This document shows positions 1-6,474 of a stretch of 35,159 bases of DNA, piece after piece. The translations under genes and the position numbers were made by a program. Positions within the stretch are counted from its first letter, which is position 1; each line of letters starts with the position of its first letter. Source of the stretch: Chthoniobacterales bacterium. GTDB taxonomy: Bacteria > Verrucomicrobiota > Verrucomicrobiia > Chthoniobacterales > JACTMZ01. The notes under the pieces are model-generated. The model did not search any database. It was not told where the DNA came from and saw only the letters and a program-made list of their open reading frames with translations. Location of the stretch: the NCBI GenBank assembly GCA_021463515.1, contig JAJTYZ010000119.1:1-35159 (forward strand), in the 5' to 3' direction.

Positions 1-2
1 AA

Positions 3-1133
3 TCCCTCAAAGAAGCCGACATGCGCTTCCTCCTCGCCTCCATCCTCTGGCAACACGGCTACTCCCCACGCGGCACCACCCTCATCGTCGAACACGGCAC
101 CGCCGCCATCCGCCAAGACCTCGAAGCCATGCTCCACAACGAAACCGGAGGCCTCATCACCATCGCACGCTCAGGCATGGAAGGCGCAGCCGCCGCCGCC
201 CACCAATACGCCGGACGCTCCAAAGGCAACTTCCGCTTCAAAGCCGCCCTCGAATCCCTCGGCAACCTCATCCACAACGAACTCGCCGCATTGCCAGGGC
301 AAACCGGCCCCGACCGCGACCGCCGCCCCGAACAACTCCACGGCCTACTCAAGCGCAACGACGCCCTCCTCAAAGCCCTCTCCCAACTCCCACCCGAACG
401 CGCCGAAATGCTCCGCTGGCCCCTCCTCACCATCCAACAATTCCGCGCCATCGCCGACGAAATCTACACCCGCATCAACGCCCGCACCGACCACGACCTC
501 GAAGGCTGGGACGCCCACTACACCCACGACCCACGCACCAACACCATGCGCCGCCTCTCCCCCACCGAAGTATGGAACCCAGGCCGACGCCACCTCATCC
601 GACTCTCACCCCAAGCCATCGCCGGAATCCTCGCCCCCGACAACGGCATCGAACTCACCACCCGCGCCGGAATGCTCACCCTCACCGCCAGCGAAATCAC
701 CGGCGACCTCCTCCGCTTCGACGCCCATCAACTCCCAGACCGCCAAAAAGTCTTCGCCATCCTCAACCCCTACGCCACCGACAGCCTCTGGATATTCGAC
801 GCCCACCCCCGCTTCATCACCGCCTGCCCACGCATCCACAGCATTTGCAGAGCCGATATACCCGCCCTGCAACACGAATGCGGACGCGCCGCAAAAATCG
901 AAGCCGAACGCCTAGCACCCTTCCGCGCCCGCCACGCCGCCGAAGCCCGCCAACGCGCCGCCGACATGCGCCACAACGCCCAAATCCTCACCCCCATCCA
1001 ACCCACATCCCGCCTCCCCAAAGACATCGAAGCCCTAGCAGCCGCCACAAGTCCGTCAAGTCCGTCCAGTCCGTCCGACCTAGAAGACACCGACACCGAC
1101 GCCCTAGCCACCGCCCTCCGCGAACTCATTTAA
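3..1133 (+). CDS. Mu-like transposase, C-terminal part (5' end outside window)
   Basis: The frame is open from the first complete codon at 3, so the gene starts upstream; the ATG at 21 is probably internal. Numbering from that ATG, residues 19-27 (TTLIVEHGT) resemble the strand and turn that carry the second catalytic acid of RNase H-fold transposases. A conserved helix KAALESLGNLIHNE follows, with Glu78 54 residues after Glu24, close to the D-to-E distance in MuA. The second acid therefore reads Glu rather than Asp. Residues about 170-270 would be the post-catalytic beta-barrel region, and 290-330 a basic helix. The C-terminus ends in a Ser/Pro-rich tail (SPSSPSSPSD) produced by a GTCCGTC-type DNA repeat. 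The MuB-like ATPase gene follows after 16 bp. Family assignment is by motif and by the A-B gene order, and the role (cutting and joining element ends) is inferred. Confidence 0.8.
   Translation, partial: SLKEADMRFLLASILWQHGYSPRGTTLIVEHGTAAIRQDLEAMLHNETGGLITIARSGMEGAAAAAHQYAGRSKGNFRFKAALESLGNLIHNELAALPGQTGPDRDRRPEQLHGLLKRNDALLKALSQLPPERAEMLRWPLLTIQQFRAIADEIYTRINARTDHDLEGWDAHYTHDPRTNTMRRLSPTEVWNPGRRHLIRLSPQAIAGILAPDNGIELTTRAGMLTLTASEITGDLLRFDAHQLPDRQKVFAILNPYATDSLWIFDAHPRFITACPRIHSICRADIPALQHECGRAAKIEAERLAPFRARHAAEARQRAADMRHNAQILTPIQPTSRLPKDIEALAAATSPSSPSSPSDLEDTDTDALATALRELI
1049..1077 (+). repeat. GTCCGTC-type repeat at a gene 3' end (first of a family)
   Basis: Three near-tandem copies of AAGTCCGTC/CAGTCCGTC lie inside the last codons of the transposase gene. 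Related stretches occur at 3282-3313, 4218-4249 and 5176-5213, each at the 3' end of an element gene. A looser version (TCCGTC, TTTGTCC, GTCCCAT units) lies at about 14481-14520, behind a chromosomal CoA-transferase gene. The family is therefore shared by element and host. Confidence 0.6.
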
Positions 1134-1149
1134 CCAACCACCAAAAACC

Positions 1150-2208
1150 ATGAACCAAACATCCACCACCATCACCATAGACCCCATCCTCTCCGCCGAA
1201 GCCTCATCCGCCCACAGCCGCATCAACGTCCCCCTCAACCTCACCGTCTGGCGCGACCGCACCACCGAAGAACAAGACCTCCTCACATGGTTCCACCAAT
1301 ACATCCTCGACAACAACCTCTCCTGGGACGACGCCGTCGAAGCCATCGGCTACGACCGCTCCACCGTCTTCCGACTCCTCAAAGGCACCTACCAAGCCGA
1401 CTCATGGGGCAAACCCATCGCACGCATCAAATCCTTCCGACGCATCGCCATCGCCCGAGGCACTATCACCAAAAACGTCTTCGCCGAAAACTCCATCTCC
1501 CGCATGATCTGGGCCGGCCTCGACTACGCCCTCGCCAACAACTCCATCACCACCATCATCGGCGAATCCCGCCAAGGCAAAACCATCGCCGCACGCGCAT
1601 GGGCCGAAGCCAACAACCACGGACGCTCCGTCTTCGTCACCGCCCCACCCGTCGGCGGCATCAAAGGCCTCATGCGCACCATCGCCGGAGCCATCGGCGC
1701 CAATAAAAACCACAGCATCGTCCAACTCTCCGAATCCCTCCACCGCGCCTTCAACCGCAACCGCATCCTCATCATAGACGAAGCACACCGCCTCATGCCC
1801 AGCGACGGACGCACCCTCAACCCCGTCCTCCTCGAACTCCTCCGCGACCTCCACGACCAAACACACTGCGCCCTAGCACTCGTCGCCACCGCCCGCTTCG
1901 AAGAACGCCTCCGCAGCGGCTCCTACCAATTCGAGCAACTCATAGGCCGCATCGGAATGCCCATCCGCCTCCCAAAAAAACTAGGCCGCAACGACGTACT
2001 CCCACTCATCCGCCAATACATCCCACAGCCATCCCCAGCACTCATCGCCACACTCCAAGATGTCGCCAACCACCCCGGACGCCTCGGCATCGTCGCCGAA
2101 ACCCTCAAAGTCGCCTCACGCATCGCCACCAAAGCCAAAGTCCCACTCGACGAAGACCACATCCACAAAGCCCTAGACCTCCGCGCCCGCATGACCGGCC
2201 AAGCCTAA
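1150..2208 (+). CDS. MuB/TniB-like AAA+ ATPase (transposition target-selection protein)
   Basis: A 352-aa protein directly downstream of the transposase. Residues about 58-80 form a helix-turn-helix-like segment (DDAVEAIGYDRSTVFRLL), and the basic stretch 88-105 may bind DNA. Walker A is GESRQGKT at 138-145 and Walker B is ILIIDEAH around 206-213, so the ATPase is probably active. The C-terminal third is basic and helical, as in AAA+ lids. In Mu and Tn7-type elements such an ATPase binds target DNA non-specifically, stimulates the transposase and gives target immunity; that role is inferred here from motif and position. The start at 1150 follows an ACCAA-type leader and no Shine-Dalgarno is visible. 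Confidence 0.85.
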   Translation: MNQTSTTITIDPILSAEASSAHSRINVPLNLTVWRDRTTEEQDLLTWFHQYILDNNLSWDDAVEAIGYDRSTVFRLLKGTYQADSWGKPIARIKSFRRIAIARGTITKNVFAENSISRMIWAGLDYALANNSITTIIGESRQGKTIAARAWAEANNHGRSVFVTAPPVGGIKGLMRTIAGAIGANKNHSIVQLSESLHRAFNRNRILIIDEAHRLMPSDGRTLNPVLLELLRDLHDQTHCALALVATARFEERLRSGSYQFEQLIGRIGMPIRLPKKLGRNDVLPLIRQYIPQPSPALIATLQDVANHPGRLGIVAETLKVASRIATKAKVPLDEDHIHKALDLRARMTGQA

Positions 2209-2234
2209 CAACCAAGCACCAAAAACCAAAAACC

Positions 2235-2483
2235 ATGAACACCGACACCGACACCATTCCGCCATCCGGCAAAATCACCTTCGCCATCTTCCATCTCCTC
2301 ACCGTCCTACAAGACAGCGAGCCACACATCACCGACAAAACCACCAGAACCGACATCGCCCACATCTGCCGCGAAGCAGCCCAATCCCTCAACCACGCCG
2401 CCGACCGCCTCAGCGTCACCCCCGCCGAAGCCCAAGTTCTACGACAAATCCAAAATGAAATCGAAAACACCCAACTCAACTAA
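2235..2483 (+). CDS. Small hypothetical protein of the Mu-like element
   Basis: An 82-aa acidic, mainly helical protein of no recognised family. It has no membrane segment or signal peptide. It sits 26 bp after the ATPase gene, and that gap is filled by ACCAA-type repeat. The strongly C-ending codon usage matches its neighbours, which supports real coding. Position suggests an early accessory gene of the element; function unknown. Confidence 0.6.
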   Translation: MNTDTDTIPPSGKITFAIFHLLTVLQDSEPHITDKTTRTDIAHICREAAQSLNHAADRLSVTPAEAQVLRQIQNEIENTQLN

Positions 2484-2514
2484 ACTAACAACCAAGAACC
2501 AAAAACCAATCACC

Positions 2515-2775
2515 ATGAAACCCACTCAAGCCACCGCCACCGCCCGCGAAACCAAACGCGAGCTACGCCGCGTCAACACCTCACTCCGCGCCCACATCCG
2601 AGCCTACCATAACGTCAAAATAACCACCAAACGCACAATAGACCGCAGCATCAAAAAAGCCGCACTCGAAGCCATCCGCCTCGAAAAACAAGCCATCCGC
2701 GACCTCCGCGCCATCACCCGCGCCGTCGAAGCACTCCAACGTCGCCAAAGCATCCTCCAAGGCCGCCTCCAATAA
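2515..2775 (+). CDS. Small basic helical protein of the Mu-like element
   Basis: An 86-aa protein with many Arg, Lys and Ala residues; residues 10-86 look like continuous helix and possibly coiled coil (AIRLEKQAIRDLRAITRAVEALQRRQ). The frame is also open from an ATG at 2455, but those codons would overlap the previous gene and translate the ACCAA-type leader. ATG 2515, placed right after that leader like every other start here, is preferred. It might be a nucleic-acid-binding or Gam-like accessory protein, but no family is recognised. Confidence 0.6.
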   Translation: MKPTQATATARETKRELRRVNTSLRAHIRAYHNVKITTKRTIDRSIKKAALEAIRLEKQAIRDLRAITRAVEALQRRQSILQGRLQ

Positions 2776-2807
2776 CCTACAACCAAGAACCAAGAACTTA
2801 AAACACC

Positions 2808-3314
2808 ATGAACCAAGAACCCAAAGTCAAAGCCCTAGTAGATCGCGGCCTCCAGCTCTACCGCCAAATCGAAGACGCCAAAAAAGAGCTAAAGCGCATC
2901 GAAGAAGCCCTCAAAGCCCACGCCCTCACCGGCGACCAGCAGCCCCTCAACGACCCCGACCGCGACGGCCGCCAATACCTCGCCATCGGCACCAACGAAA
3001 CTGTCCCCATCATCCTCACCGCCGACATCCTCTATCAGAGCTTCGCCGACGGCAGTATCCCCCATCTACAAGCCGCCAGCATCGCCGGAATGGACCTCGA
3101 CACCCTCTACACCCCCATCAAAACGTGGAAGATGCTCGCCAAAACCGGCAAAGCCTTCCGCGCCGAAGCCGTCACCCAACTCGGTGCCCACCGCGCCGCC
3201 CTCCTCATCACCGCCGTCACCCAAAAAGACAAAGACGGCATCCCAAAATCCCAAATCCGCACCGAATGGGACCGCGCCACCGAGTCCGTCTCCTCCGTCC
3301 CGTCAGTCCAGTAA
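2808..3314 (+). CDS. Hypothetical Mu-like element protein with N-terminal coiled coil
   Basis: A 168-aa protein. Residues 1-40 form a probable coiled coil (LYRQIEDAKKELKRIEEALKAH), followed by a mixed alpha/beta domain. The arrangement vaguely recalls phage host-nuclease-inhibitor (Gam) proteins, but no diagnostic motif supports that. The N-terminus MNQEP is a translation of the ACCAAGAACC leader repeat, and the C-terminus SVSSVPSVQ is a translation of the GTCCGTC-type repeat, so both ends have been extended by repeat DNA. Confidence 0.6.
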   Translation: MNQEPKVKALVDRGLQLYRQIEDAKKELKRIEEALKAHALTGDQQPLNDPDRDGRQYLAIGTNETVPIILTADILYQSFADGSIPHLQAASIAGMDLDTLYTPIKTWKMLAKTGKAFRAEAVTQLGAHRAALLITAVTQKDKDGIPKSQIRTEWDRATESVSSVPSVQ

Positions 3315-3355
3315 CCAACAACCAATCACCAAAAACCAAGCACCAACCACACCTC

Positions 3356-3649
3356 ATGCACCAAGAACCCAACTACCTCACCATCGAAGCCGCCACCAAG
3401 CAAGGTCTCACCTCCATCACCACCCCCATGATCCACAGCGAGACCTGGATCATCAGCAACATCCTCGACGACCTCCGGCGCGGCAACATCCCCTGCGCCG
3501 CCGTCGTCGTCACAGGAGGCACCGAAGTCTGGAGAGCCACCTCCGGCATGAAATTCAACACCAAAGAACCAACCACCACCAACCAAGAACCAAGCACCAC
3601 CAACCAAGAACCAAGCACCACCAACCAAGAACCAACCGCCAACCCATAA
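3356..3649 (+). CDS. Small hypothetical protein with repeat-encoded Asn/Gln/Thr/Pro tail
   Basis: A 97-aa protein. The frame is open from 3125, but ATG 3356 lies right behind an ACCAA-type leader and avoids a 190-bp overlap with the previous gene. Residues 1-70 look like a small folded domain of unknown type (YLTIEAATKQGLTSITTPMI, then an RRGNIPCAAVVV strand). Residues about 74-95 are TTNQEPS repeats, in-frame translation of a 21-bp tandem repeat (ACCACCAACCAAGAACCAAGC, written with variation). The tail is probably disordered. Confidence 0.55.
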   Translation: MHQEPNYLTIEAATKQGLTSITTPMIHSETWIISNILDDLRRGNIPCAAVVVTGGTEVWRATSGMKFNTKEPTTTNQEPSTTNQEPSTTNQEPTANP

Positions 3650-3655
3650 ACCACC

Positions 3656-3829
3656 ATGCACAACATCCTACAATTCCTCACCGACTGCTGGCTCCCCCTA
3701 CTAGCCGCCCTCGGCCTCGCCCTCACCCTCTACCCCCTCGGGAAAGCCAACGAACGCCGCCGCCAACGCCGCCTCTGGGCCGACCGCCTCCGCCACCACA
3801 ACGCCCACTCCATCCTCCGCCATCTATAA
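3656..3829 (+). CDS. 57-aa single-pass membrane protein
   Basis: ATG 3656 lies 6 bp after the previous stop and the frame runs to TAA 3827-3829. One hydrophobic helix (about residues 9-28, WLPLLAALGLALTLYPLG) is followed by an Arg/His-rich cytoplasmic tail (NERRRQRRLWADRLRHH). Codons end mostly in C as in its neighbours. A small membrane protein in a phage-like cassette could be a lysis or host-takeover (Kil-like) factor, but that is speculation. Confidence 0.5.
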   Translation: MHNILQFLTDCWLPLLAALGLALTLYPLGKANERRRQRRLWADRLRHHNAHSILRHL

Positions 3830-3834
3830 AGCCC

Positions 3835-4269
3835 ATGCTCACCCGTCGCCAAACAGCCCTCTACTGGCGCACCTGGGCTTCCATCTGCGAAGCCCAGGGC
3901 TGGCCGCGAAGCGACAACACCCGACGCTACGCCCTTCACGCCGAAGCCGGTTGCCCCCACTCCATGACCCAATTCCGCAACCGCGACTTCAACCACTACC
4001 TCAGCGCAGCCGCCCCCCTCTGCAACCGCATAGACATCCGCGACCGCGACCGCGAAAACGCCCTCCACACCATCAAAAACCTCCCACTCGATCCCCCCTA
4101 CATCGCCTCCATCTGCACCGACCTCTACGCCACCAACAACCTCGACACCCTCACCCTCCCACAACTCGAAAACCTCCGCAACACCCTCGTCCAACGCGCC
4201 CGCAAAAAATCCCCCAAAAGTCCGTCCCCTCAGTCCTGTCCGTCCAGTTATTCCCCCCACCCCTTCTAA
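3835..4269 (+). CDS. Hypothetical Mu-like element protein
   Basis: A 144-aa protein with ATG 3835 placed 5 bp after the preceding gene. Most of the chain is helical; the N-terminal LTRRQTALYWRTWASICEAQGW and the RYALHAEAGCPHSM stretch look conserved, but I do not recognise the family. The C-terminus is a Ser/Pro tail made by the GTCCGTC-type repeat (about 4218-4249), so the native end was probably near residue 125. Confidence 0.55.
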   Translation: MLTRRQTALYWRTWASICEAQGWPRSDNTRRYALHAEAGCPHSMTQFRNRDFNHYLSAAAPLCNRIDIRDRDRENALHTIKNLPLDPPYIASICTDLYATNNLDTLTLPQLENLRNTLVQRARKKSPKSPSPQSCPSSYSPHPF

Positions 4270-4282
4270 CTCCCCAATCCCC

Positions 4283-4645
4283 ATGAGCAGCGATCTCGCC
4301 ACCCAAATCGAAATCCACCTCCTCACCCTCGGCACATGGGTTCCCACAGCCGAACTCTGCGCACGCTACAACCTCAACGAACGCGTCCTCCGCGCCGTAG
4401 GCCGTCGCCCCGGCCTCCTCGATCATTTCGCCGTCAGCAGCACACGGCAAGGCACCCACGGCTACATCCATCACCGCTATCTCCCCACCGCCGACTGGCT
4501 CCCCATCAAACACCGCCTCCTCAGCCACGCCCTCGCCGAAATCCGCAAAGCCCGTCTCTGGGCCAAATCCCGCCACAACATCCTCACCGGCCCCCAAAAA
4601 TCCCTCCAAGAAATCCACACCCACCAAGCCCTATTACCCCTATGA
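4283..4645 (+). CDS. Winged-helix-like hypothetical protein
   Basis: A 120-aa protein. Residues 1-55 resemble a winged-helix DNA-binding fold (IEIHLLTLGTWVPTAELCARYNLNERVLRAV, then a possible wing). The C-terminal half is a basic amphipathic helix. Its TGA (4643-4645) overlaps the ATG of the next gene (4642-4644) as ATGA, which suggests translational coupling to the polymerase-like gene. A regulatory role is only inferred. Confidence 0.55.
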   Translation: MSSDLATQIEIHLLTLGTWVPTAELCARYNLNERVLRAVGRRPGLLDHFAVSSTRQGTHGYIHHRYLPTADWLPIKHRLLSHALAEIRKARLWAKSRHNILTGPQKSLQEIHTHQALLPL

Positions 4646-5199
4646 AATACACACACAGCCAAGCCATTTCTGTCGCCGAAGAAATACTCGACATCTTCTC
4701 CTCACGGTGCTCCCGCATCGTCATCGCCGGAAGCCTCCGCCGCCAAGCACCAGAAGTCTCCGACATTGAACTCCTCTACATCCCACAGACCGTGCAAAGT
4801 GATCCTGATCTCTTCGGCAATTGCCAACAAGTTAACCTCGCCAACGACTCTCTGGAAGACATGCTCCAAACTGGTTTTATCAGCCAACGTCTCAACACCC
4901 GAGGCCAAGCCACTTGGGGCGAGAAAAACAAACTCGCCATCCACACCAAGACCGGCATCCCCGTGGACTTCTTTGCCACCACCGCAGACTGCTGGTGGAA
5001 CTACCTCGTCTGCCGCACCGGCCCCGCCGAAAGCAACATCCGCATCGCCTCAATCGCCAAAGCACGCGGCTACCAATGGAACCCCTACGGCCCGGGCTTC
5101 ACCCGCCTCCACGACGGCAACCAATTCCCTATGACCTCCGAAGAAGCCGTCTTCGACTTCGTCGGCCTACCAGGCCCGTCCGCCACATCCGTCTCCTAA
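4642..5199 (+). CDS. Minimal polymerase-X-like nucleotidyltransferase (palm plus thumb)
   Basis: A 185-aa protein matching the catalytic palm and C-terminal thumb of family X DNA polymerases. GSLRR at 30-34 and SDIEL at 40-44 form the first metal-binding strand: Asp41, with Glu43 where Asp is usual. IPVDFF at 107-112 supplies the third acid, Asp109. RTGPAESNIRIASIAKARGYQWNPYG (125-150) and the ending EEAVFDFVGLP match the PolX thumb. The N-terminal 8-kDa and helix-hairpin-helix fingers of normal PolX are missing. It may fill the short gaps left when a Mu-type element inserts, or it may transfer nucleotides to another substrate; both are inference. It is translationally coupled to the upstream gene (ATGA). 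Confidence 0.75.
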   Translation: MKYTHSQAISVAEEILDIFSSRCSRIVIAGSLRRQAPEVSDIELLYIPQTVQSDPDLFGNCQQVNLANDSLEDMLQTGFISQRLNTRGQATWGEKNKLAIHTKTGIPVDFFATTADCWWNYLVCRTGPAESNIRIASIAKARGYQWNPYGPGFTRLHDGNQFPMTSEEAVFDFVGLPGPSATSVS

Positions 5200-5213
5200 G
5201 TCCCATTAGTCCC

Positions 5214-5371
5214 ATGACCGCCACCGCAATGTTCGCAATCCCCGTCCCCAATACATCGAAACCGAACAACGCATCGGCGACATACGTCGTCTAGTCGAAC
5301 TTCCGGCCCCGGATCCCACAGTCAACGTCGGCGAATTATTCCGCAAAATCCGCGCCGAACTCCCCGAATAG
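5214..5371 (+). pseudogene. Frameshifted last ORF of the Mu-like element
   Basis: ATG 5214 follows a GTCCGTC/GTCCCAT-type leader but its frame stops after 26 codons. The frame one base back reads on as QYIETEQRIGDIRRLVELPAP and then a plausible helical ending with VGELFRKIRAELPE, to TAG 5369-5371. That frame has no start of its own. A single missing base near 5229 would join both into a protein of about 52 aa. It is either a real frameshift mutation, a programmed shift, or a sequencing or assembly error. Confidence 0.4.
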
Positions 5372-5576
5372 CACCCCCCTTGCAACATCCTTGCAACGCC
5401 TCGGAAAGTGCCAAAAAGTTTCCCAACTCCCTGTCATTATCGCCAAAAACCCCTAATTTTTCTCAAATACCCCCCAACGAACAGCCCGCAGCGCAACCCC
5501 CTATCCTTCAGCCACCTCCGCCTAATCCCACCTAATCCCAAGTTTCCCAACTCCCATGTCTTGTTTCATTCCACAC
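5372..5576. other. Non-coding right flank of the Mu-like element
   Basis: No convincing gene lies in these 205 bases between the last element ORF and the convergent chromosomal operon. The segment holds CTTGCAAC twice (about 5379-5397), an exact 16-bp direct repeat (5416-5431 and 5540-5555) and a tandem decamer CCTAATCCCA (5521-5540). Mu-type elements carry several transposase-binding sites inside each end, so this is where the right end is expected. The exact boundary cannot be fixed without the left end. Confidence 0.45.
5416..5555 (+). repeat. 16-bp direct repeats, possible transposase end-binding sites
   Basis: AAGTTTCCCAACTCCC occurs exactly at 5416-5431 and 5540-5555, 124 bp apart and in the same orientation. 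The bases after both copies are also similar (TGTCATT and ATGTCTTG). The spacing and the location just beyond the last element gene fit paired transposase sites in a Mu-like right end. This is inference from arrangement only. Confidence 0.4.
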
Positions 5577-6434
5577 TCAGTTGCTGCGTGGGGCAACGCG
5601 CCGATTATCCGAAAGAGAGCCACTATTTCCTGCGAAGCGGGAATCTGCACGGCGACGTTGTTGTACGAAGGTATTGTTATCGCCGAATTGCGCCCACGGC
5701 CCACGCGGTACATCTCGAAATTCGACAAAACGCCAACTAGCAACATCCTTACCGCGCATTCCAAGATAATCACGCACCGCAGGTGAAACATCTAAGCCGG
5801 CACCTTGATTGAGATTGGGAAGCGGACGTTGATTGCCGAAAACATATTGCCAGTGATCCGTGCGGAAAGGTCCGCAATCTTCCCACTGCGCATAGGCTTC
5901 ACGTCCGCGAGCGCGAACCACGACCCAGCGACTTTTGCAAACGGACTCGCCTTCACGGACAAAAGTTTCGCGAAACCACGGAATCACGCGGGGAGCCTCG
6001 GGTTTTGTCTGCCCCTTAGTAACATCATTGTAGGGAAGCGCGATATAAAAGGGATTTTGCCTCGGAATGAATCGCGCAGGAAGATAACCACGACGTCCTC
6101 GAGTGTCCGGGTCATCGAAACCGCCATAACTCCGCACCCATTCTTTATCCCAAGAGCTTTTCGTATTCGGCACCGGATTATTAACGGTGGGAAGCTCCCC
6201 GATCCAAAAAACCGTCGTGACGATATTATTCTTCCACGGATACCGTCGGGAATTTCCGGCGCGAGCGATCTCGGGAGCACGCGGGAGCATGGGCTCGACA
6301 CGCAGCAGAACGCTTTCCCGCAACCGCAAAGCCTGCTCCTCAAAACTCGGTGCCGCCCTTAAAATATCAGAAGCACCGCTAATCCAAAGAGCAGATAGCA
6401 TCAATAGAAGCCTTGAGGGAAAGGTTGCCGACAT
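5577..6434 (-). CDS. Secreted protein of unknown function (double-psi-barrel-like?)
   Basis: A 285-aa protein with an N-terminal signal peptide (SRLLLMLSALWISGASDILRA). The frame is open further upstream to 6620, but that part overlaps rodA; ATG 6434 gives a proper signal peptide and a 40-bp gap, and a GTG at 6443 is possible. The middle part (FYIALPYNDV, then AYAQWEDCGPFRTDHWQYVFG, then LNQGAGLDVSPAVRDYLGM and WRFVEFRDVPRGPW) looks like a small beta-barrel of the RlpA/DPBB kind; that likeness is my inference. As the last gene of an operon with rodA, a cell-envelope role is plausible. Its 3' end faces the Mu-like element, and the last residues could be altered by the insertion. Confidence 0.65.
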   Translation of the reverse strand: MSATFPSRLLLMLSALWISGASDILRAAPSFEEQALRLRESVLLRVEPMLPRAPEIARAGNSRRYPWKNNIVTTVFWIGELPTVNNPVPNTKSSWDKEWVRSYGGFDDPDTRGRRGYLPARFIPRQNPFYIALPYNDVTKGQTKPEAPRVIPWFRETFVREGESVCKSRWVVVRARGREAYAQWEDCGPFRTDHWQYVFGNQRPLPNLNQGAGLDVSPAVRDYLGMRGKDVASWRFVEFRDVPRGPWAQFGDNNTFVQQRRRADSRFAGNSGSLSDNRRVAPRSN

Positions 6435-6474
6435 GAACAGCACATTATCGCCTTGTTCCCAATGAGACGCAAGC

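Larger units (their letters stand above)
1134..3655 (+). repeat. ACCAA-type intergenic repeat family preceding start codons
   Basis: Variants of ACCAAGAACCAAGCACCA or ACCAAAAACC fill the gaps before the starts at 1150, 2235, 2515, 2808 and 3356, and form a coding tandem array at about 3565-3646 before the start at 3656. The leaders contain almost no G or T, have no Shine-Dalgarno and should be unstructured. They are not a CRISPR array: units are variable, contiguous and interrupted by genes. Confidence 0.7.

Noticed and set aside
2455-2514. Earlier start for the 86-aa element protein
   Set aside because: These codons would overlap the preceding gene and translate the ACCAA-type leader; ATG 2515 follows the pattern of the other genes.
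1134-3655. ACCAA repeats as a CRISPR array
   Set aside because: Units are short, variable and contiguous, there are no unique spacers of constant length and genes lie between them.
3730-4347. Long - strand frames across the Mu-like element
   Set aside because: They are Gly/Val/Ala/Glu-rich translations of the complementary C-rich strand, with no domain and no leader.
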